From Phycisphaerae bacterium (lineage in GTDB: Bacteria; Planctomycetota; Phycisphaerae; Sedimentisphaerales; Anaerohalosphaeraceae): a stretch of 7,409 nucleotides of DNA. Location of the stretch: positions 1-7,409 of the forward strand of contig PXAQ01000077.1 of NCBI GenBank assembly GCA_003567095.1, written 5' to 3'. A program made the position numbers and the translations under genes. Positions within the stretch are counted from its first letter, which is position 1. Each line of letters opens with the position of its first letter. Positions 6,706 through 7,409 of this stretch are shown in pieces. The notes beneath the pieces were generated by a model. It was not told where the DNA came from, ran no database searches, and saw nothing but the letters and a program-made list of their open reading frames with translations.

Positions 6706-6734
6706 ACATTAAGTTACACCTGTATGTCGGTCAA
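6706..6734 (-). promoter_or_regulatory. Possible promoter of the chaperone unit
   Basis: On the minus strand there is TTGACC (6734-6729, 5 of 6), a 17-bp spacer, then TAATGT (6711-6706). The -10 matches only 3 of 6, but these are the most important positions (first T, second A, last T). A start near 6699 would give a leader of about 100 bases before the 6598 ATG. This is the best sigma-70-type candidate in the gap, but it is weak. Confidence 0.3.
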
Positions 6735-6844
6735 ACGTGACCGCAGGCTAATCAAAAAACGGTCAGCAAAAAACGCCAAGCTCCCCAGAAATATCCATAA
6801 CACATTGAAAATGATAGAGATGGATAAATTTACACCCGATAAGA

Positions 6845-6868
6845 GCAGGCCTTGTTTTGTAAGCCTGC
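6845..6868 (-). terminator. Weak hairpin just after the transposase stop
   Basis: GCAGGC and GCCTGC (6868-6863 and 6850-6845) form a perfect 6-bp stem with a 12-base loop, starting 4 bases after the transposase stop codon. The sequence after the stem is TCTTATC, a poor U-tract, so termination would be inefficient. It could instead be part of a transposon end. Confidence 0.28.
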
Positions 6869-6872
6869 AAGA

Positions 6873-7409
6873 TCATCCACATAAAACATACAGCACAATG
6901 TCCGATAATAAAGAAAATTCAAAAACACCCTTGAGATCGCAGTTTGTACTTTTCAGATAGGCCCACAAGCGTTCGGTCGTATTCCGTTCCGGGCTATACG
7001 GCGGCAGCGGGAGCAAGGTGATATTGTCCGGCACATTCAGCGTTTTGGAGTCGTGCCATCCGGCCTGATCCAAGACCCGTCCCCCCTGTGTTTTCGGTCT
7101 GACCTGTTGACTGATAAAGTTCAGATGCGCGTTCAAATAATCGGTATTGACGGTCGGTGCGATGAGAGCGGAGGATTCGCCGGTTTTCGGATTGACCGCA
7201 CCGAACAGATAAACCCACTCGTATTCGGTTTGCTTCAATGCCGTCGGACGTGTTCCCTTCTCGGCCCATACCGCCGTGAGCATTCCTTGCTGGCCGATCC
7301 TCGCTTCGTCCTGGAACCCGATGTCGACGGCGCTGTCGGGGTGTTCCTGGCGGACCTGCTGGACAAAAAGAAAATATGGAACGACCGGCTCCGTGATTGT
7401 AAGGTCGTC
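6873..7409 (-). CDS. IS630-family transposase, C-terminal part (N-terminus beyond window)
   Basis: The frame is open to base 7409, giving 178 visible residues; an ATG at 7283 is internal, not the true start. It is the DDE endonuclease domain of the IS630/Tc1-mariner group. The three catalytic acids are visible: Asp34 in GFQDEARIG, Asp114 in VLDQAGWHD, and Glu146 in LPPYSPERNTTERLW (usual form LPPYSPELNPxE). WAEKGTRP (48-55) is also typical. After WAYLKST the sequence stops resembling the family: the expected SNRVF-type helix and the last 30-40 residues are replaced by CDLKGVFEFSLLSDIVLYV and an early stop. The base composition becomes AT-rich at the same point (about 6955), which points to a frameshift or broken end. 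No terminal inverted repeat or TA target duplication could be identified. It lies upstream of, and in the same direction as, the chaperone unit. Confidence 0.9.
   Translation of the reverse strand, partial: DDLTITEPVVPYFLFVQQVRQEHPDSAVDIGFQDEARIGQQGMLTAVWAEKGTRPTALKQTEYEWVYLFGAVNPKTGESSALIAPTVNTDYLNAHLNFISQQVRPKTQGGRVLDQAGWHDSKTLNVPDNITLLPLPPYSPERNTTERLWAYLKSTNCDLKGVFEFSLLSDIVLYVLCG

Larger units (their letters stand above)
6599..6872. other. AT-rich gap between transposase and GrpE-like gene
   Basis: Clearly richer in A and T than the flanking genes. It must hold the promoter of the chaperone unit, unless transcription enters from the transposon side. Apart from the elements listed separately, no convincing gene is seen. 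The plus-strand frame 6694-6960 has no recognisable features. On the minus strand, directly after the transposase stop, 52 codons are open (6872-6714) and include a hydrophobic stretch, but without a good start codon. No CIRCE-type heat-shock operator (TTAGCACTC with its inverted copy) is present. Confidence 0.6.

Noticed and set aside
6599..6872. CIRCE or other standard heat-shock operator for the chaperone unit
   Set aside because: No TTAGCACTC-type inverted repeat is found; only the weaker AT-rich repeat reported above.
6694..6960. 88-codon plus-strand frame
   Set aside because: It crosses the end of the transposase and the AT-rich gap, with no ribosome site or recognisable fold; probably chance.
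1..7409. CRISPR arrays, tRNA or rRNA genes
   Set aside because: No regularly spaced repeats, cloverleaf-like sequences or rRNA signatures were seen on either strand.

Overview
The window looks like chromosomal DNA from a planctomycete, most likely of the Phycisphaerae type. This rests on the gene repertoire (a divergent membrane GrpE, a short Hsp70 and a TerB/J-like partner in one operon, an AsmA-like protein, and a lipoprotein resembling a planctomycete family) and on a fairly GC-rich base composition. No rRNA or other taxonomic marker is present, so this is an inference. Every convincing gene lies on the minus strand, so transcription runs from high to low coordinates.

Region by region, in the direction of transcription. 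(1) 7409-6873: the C-terminal part of an IS630-family transposase, open at the window edge, with its catalytic acids intact and an abnormal C-terminus. (2) 6872-6599: an AT-rich gap of about 270 bp with a possible transposon terminator, a possible promoter and an inverted repeat just before the next gene. (3) 6598-2469: a tight three-gene unit with gaps of 11 and 21 bp. It encodes a two-pass membrane protein with a cytoplasmic GrpE-like C-terminal domain, a short Hsp70 with a full ATPase domain and beta substrate domain but no helical lid, and a protein that joins a beta-rich region, a TerB-like helical domain and a degenerate C-terminal J-like domain. (4) 2468-2340: an intergenic region with the best promoter in the window. 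(5) 2339-1: a second unit encoding a DUF503 (YlxP-like) protein, a lipoprotein, and an AsmA-like membrane-anchored protein cut by the window edge.

The main point of interest is region 3. ATPase (Hsp70), nucleotide exchange factor (GrpE-like) and J-like partner are all present in one operon, so it reads as a self-contained Hsp70 machine separate from housekeeping DnaK/DnaJ/GrpE. It is unusual in four ways: the exchange factor is tethered to the membrane, the chaperone lacks its lid, the J-like domain has HVD in place of HPD, and the Hsp70 has lost most DnaK residues known to contact the J-domain, including the arginine equivalent to DnaK R167. The TerB-plus-J layout resembles the membrane-linked DjlA. 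My inference is a membrane-associated chaperone or regulatory system that no longer uses the standard HPD-arginine switch. The downstream lipoprotein and AsmA-like genes fit an envelope setting, but a good promoter separates them from the chaperone unit, so a shared function is only a hypothesis.
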